From CADEFF01 sp964569315 (GTDB taxonomy: Bacteria > Pseudomonadota > Alphaproteobacteria > Dongiales > Dongiaceae), in contig CAZMUZ010000162.1 in assembly GCA_964569315.1 (NCBI GenBank), positions 1 through 7,016 of the forward strand: DNA of 7,016 bases, given 5' to 3'. Shown here piece after piece: positions 6,097 to 7,016 of this stretch (the first letter of the stretch is position 1; each line of letters begins with the position of its first letter). Under the pieces are notes generated by a model that saw only the letters and a program-made list of their open reading frames with translations, ran no database searches and was not told the origin of the DNA. The translations under genes and the position numbers were made by a program.

Positions 6097-6131
6097 TTCG
6101 ATCGATCCTCAGTTCACGATTGCCAACCGTT

Positions 6132-6160
6132 CCTCATGGTGAGCTTGTCGAACCATGAGG
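6132..6160 (+). repeat. Palindromic intergenic repeat, copy A (forward)
   Basis: This is a 29-base unit with a perfect 9-bp stem: CCTCATGGT (6132-6140) pairs with ACCATGAGG (6152-6160) around the 11-base loop GAGCTTGTCGA. It is in the ychF-pth spacer and matches copy B at 6179-6207 in the opposite direction at 24 of 29 positions. REP-like units with this kind of core are, from memory, scattered between genes in many high-GC proteobacteria; I cannot give a secure family name. Confidence 0.85.
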
Positions 6161-6178
6161 GCCGTTCCGGCGAACAGC

Positions 6179-6207
6179 CCTCATCCTTCGACAGGCTCAG
6201 GATGAGG
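6179..6207 (-). repeat. Palindromic intergenic repeat, copy B (inverted)
   Basis: On the minus strand this unit reads CCTCATCCT, loop GAGCCTGTCGA, AGGATGAGG, again a perfect 9-bp stem. Of the five differences from copy A, four form two exchanged base pairs in the stem (G-C to C-G) and one is in the loop. The two copies face each other across 18 bases (6161-6178) that themselves contain a GTTC/GAAC mini-stem. Together they could also pair as one long imperfect stem, as in BIME-type arrangements. Confidence 0.85.
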
Positions 6208-6220
6208 ATTTCTTCCTCAT
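6202..6220. repeat. Alternative hairpin formed with a third repeat half-arm
   Basis: ATGAGGA (6202-6208), the outer arm of copy B, can also pair with TCCTCAT (6214-6220) around TTTCT. The sequence TTCCTCATG here (6213-6221) duplicates the edge of copy A (6130-6138), so it looks like a remnant of a third, truncated unit. This gives the spacer two mutually exclusive foldings. Confidence 0.5.
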
Positions 6221-6253
6221 GCCGCTCGCCAACCGACAGCGTCGATTTTGGCG

Positions 6254-6892
6254 CTAGTCCGATCCTTCCGCGGGCGGTTCCTCGGGCGGCTCGCGCTTCG
6301 GCTTCGGCGGCGGCGGGTTCACCAGGAGGTTCACCTTGCTGATGAAGCGCGTCGGGTCGTTCTTGTCGAGGCTCGCCAGCAGCAGCGGGAAGGCCTCGGC
6401 GACGGCCTCGACGAAGCGCACCACGCCCGGCCGCTCCGCGGCGAGGAAATCCTGCAGCACATAGGCCTTCACCAGCTCGGCCACGCCGGGATGCCCGACG
6501 CCGAGGCGGATCCGCCAGTAATCCGGCCCGAGATGCTCGTCGATCGAGCGCAGGCCGTTATGCCCGCCGGCGCCGCCGCCGCGCTTCACCCGGAGCTTTC
6601 CCGGCACGAGGTCGATCTCGTCGTGAATCACGAGGATGGCCTCGGGCGGGATCTTGTAGAAGCGCGCGGCGGCCGCGACCGAGCGGCCGGATTCGTTCAT
6701 GTAGGTGAGCGGCCGGAGCGCCAGCGCGCGCTCGCCCGCGATCTCGCCTTCCTGGAGATAGCCGTCGAACCGGCTTTTCGGCGCGACGAAGCGATGGCGG
6801 TGGACGATCCTGTCCACCGCCATGAAGCCGATATTGTGCCGGTTGCCGGCATGACCCGGCCCGGGGTTGCCCAGGCCGACGATGAGCCGCAT
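6254..6892 (-). CDS. pth: Peptidyl-tRNA hydrolase (Pth, bacterial class)
   Basis: Pth cleaves the ester bond of peptidyl-tRNAs that drop off ribosomes, recycling tRNA in the cytosol; it is usually essential. The 212 residues comprise the normal core of about 190 plus a tail. Catalytic and substrate-binding residues are all visible: N9 in GLGNPG, H19 in NRHNIG, the TYMNESG block (63-69) with M65 and N66, D91 in IHDEIDLVPG, and N112 in GGHNGLRSI, matching N10, H20, N68, D93 and N114 of the E. coli enzyme. The position of E. coli Tyr15 is a histidine (H14) here. The last 20 residues are rich in Pro, Lys and Glu (NPPPPKPKREPPEEPP), a low-complexity extension seen in other alphaproteobacterial Pth proteins. 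The start is the first Met of the conserved MRLIVGLGNPG. Only 15 bases separate it from the upstream stop, with no good Shine-Dalgarno, which suggests co-transcription and coupling with the upstream gene. Confidence 0.98.
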   Translation of the reverse strand: MRLIVGLGNPGPGHAGNRHNIGFMAVDRIVHRHRFVAPKSRFDGYLQEGEIAGERALALRPLTYMNESGRSVAAAARFYKIPPEAILVIHDEIDLVPGKLRVKRGGGAGGHNGLRSIDEHLGPDYWRIRLGVGHPGVAELVKAYVLQDFLAAERPGVVRFVEAVAEAFPLLLASLDKNDPTRFISKVNLLVNPPPPKPKREPPEEPPAEGSD

Positions 6893-6907
6893 TGCGAGAC
6901 CGGCCGG

Positions 6908-7016
6908 TTACTTCTTTTTCGGCTCGGCCTTCTTCTCGCCGCCGGCCGCCGGCGCTGCACCGGCCGCCGGTGCCGCAGCGCCCGGCGCACCCGCGGGCGC
7001 GCCAGCCGCCGGAGCC
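6908..7016 (-). CDS. rplY: Probable 50S ribosomal protein L25 (CTC form), C-terminal tail only
   Basis: Only the last 35 codons are in the window: an Ala/Pro/Gly-rich stretch (repeated APAAG-like units) followed by GGEKKAEPKKK and TAA. There is no folded domain to identify. The call rests on the tail type, as long L25/CTC proteins of alphaproteobacteria often end in an Ala-rich stretch with terminal lysines, and on position, since rplY directly precedes pth in many bacteria. The 15-base gap to pth supports one operon. L25 binds 5S rRNA in the large ribosomal subunit. Another protein with a low-complexity tail cannot be ruled out from this piece. Confidence 0.72.
   Translation of the reverse strand, partial: APAAGAPAGAPGAAAPAAGAAPAAGGEKKAEPKKK

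Noticed and set aside
6132..6207. Small CRISPR array
   Set aside because: Only two units, in opposite orientation, with no spacer series and no cas genes; they are palindromic intergenic repeats.
5017..6342. Long open frame on the plus strand across ychF (441 codons)
   Set aside because: It is exactly antisense to ychF, a certain gene, and its product is rich in Arg/His/Leu with no family resemblance; such frames are expected opposite GC-rich genes.

Overview
The window is GC-rich and densely coded, and it looks like a chromosomal segment of an alphaproteobacterium. The reasons are an alphaproteobacterial-style cytochrome bc1 pair (separate cytochrome b and c1 genes), a cluster reading L25 tail - pth - ychF, a beta-class glutathione transferase, and protein sequences of alphaproteobacterial character throughout. 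The genus cannot be named from the sequence alone. No phage, transposase, CRISPR, rRNA or tRNA gene was seen.

Layout. Positions 1-1204 (+) hold the C-terminal part of cytochrome b and a complete cytochrome c1, translationally coupled by a one-base stop/start overlap and closed by a textbook intrinsic terminator (1240-1278). Only 26 bases after that terminator, a two-domain VOC/glyoxalase-like protein of unknown substrate starts (1305-2165, +). It converges, stop to stop with 6 bases between, on a two-gene aconitase X unit on the minus strand: the large catalytic subunit (2600-3853) followed by the small swivel subunit (2172-2603), with a 4-base ATGA overlap. Further upstream on the minus strand come a GTG-started beta-class glutathione S-transferase (3999-4607), a 391-base gap containing several hairpins/palindromes, the ATPase YchF (4999-6096), a 157-base spacer filled by a pair of inverted palindromic repeats, peptidyl-tRNA hydrolase (6254-6892), and the last 35 codons of a protein that is most likely ribosomal protein L25 (6908-7016).

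How the genes work together. Cytochromes b and c1 are two of the three catalytic subunits of the respiratory bc1 complex; the Rieske gene normally lies just upstream, outside the window. L25, Pth and YchF form a translation-related housekeeping block. The aconitase X pair is the metabolically most open item: bacterial relatives dehydrate cis-3-hydroxy-L-proline, but none of the usual hydroxyproline-pathway partners is next to it here, so its substrate remains undetermined. GST and the VOC protein have no visible functional link to their neighbours.

I see no clear undescribed multi-gene system. The most informative non-coding signal is the inverted repeat pair between pth and ychF, whose two copies differ by paired, compensatory stem substitutions. 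That argues that the hairpin itself is or was under selection.
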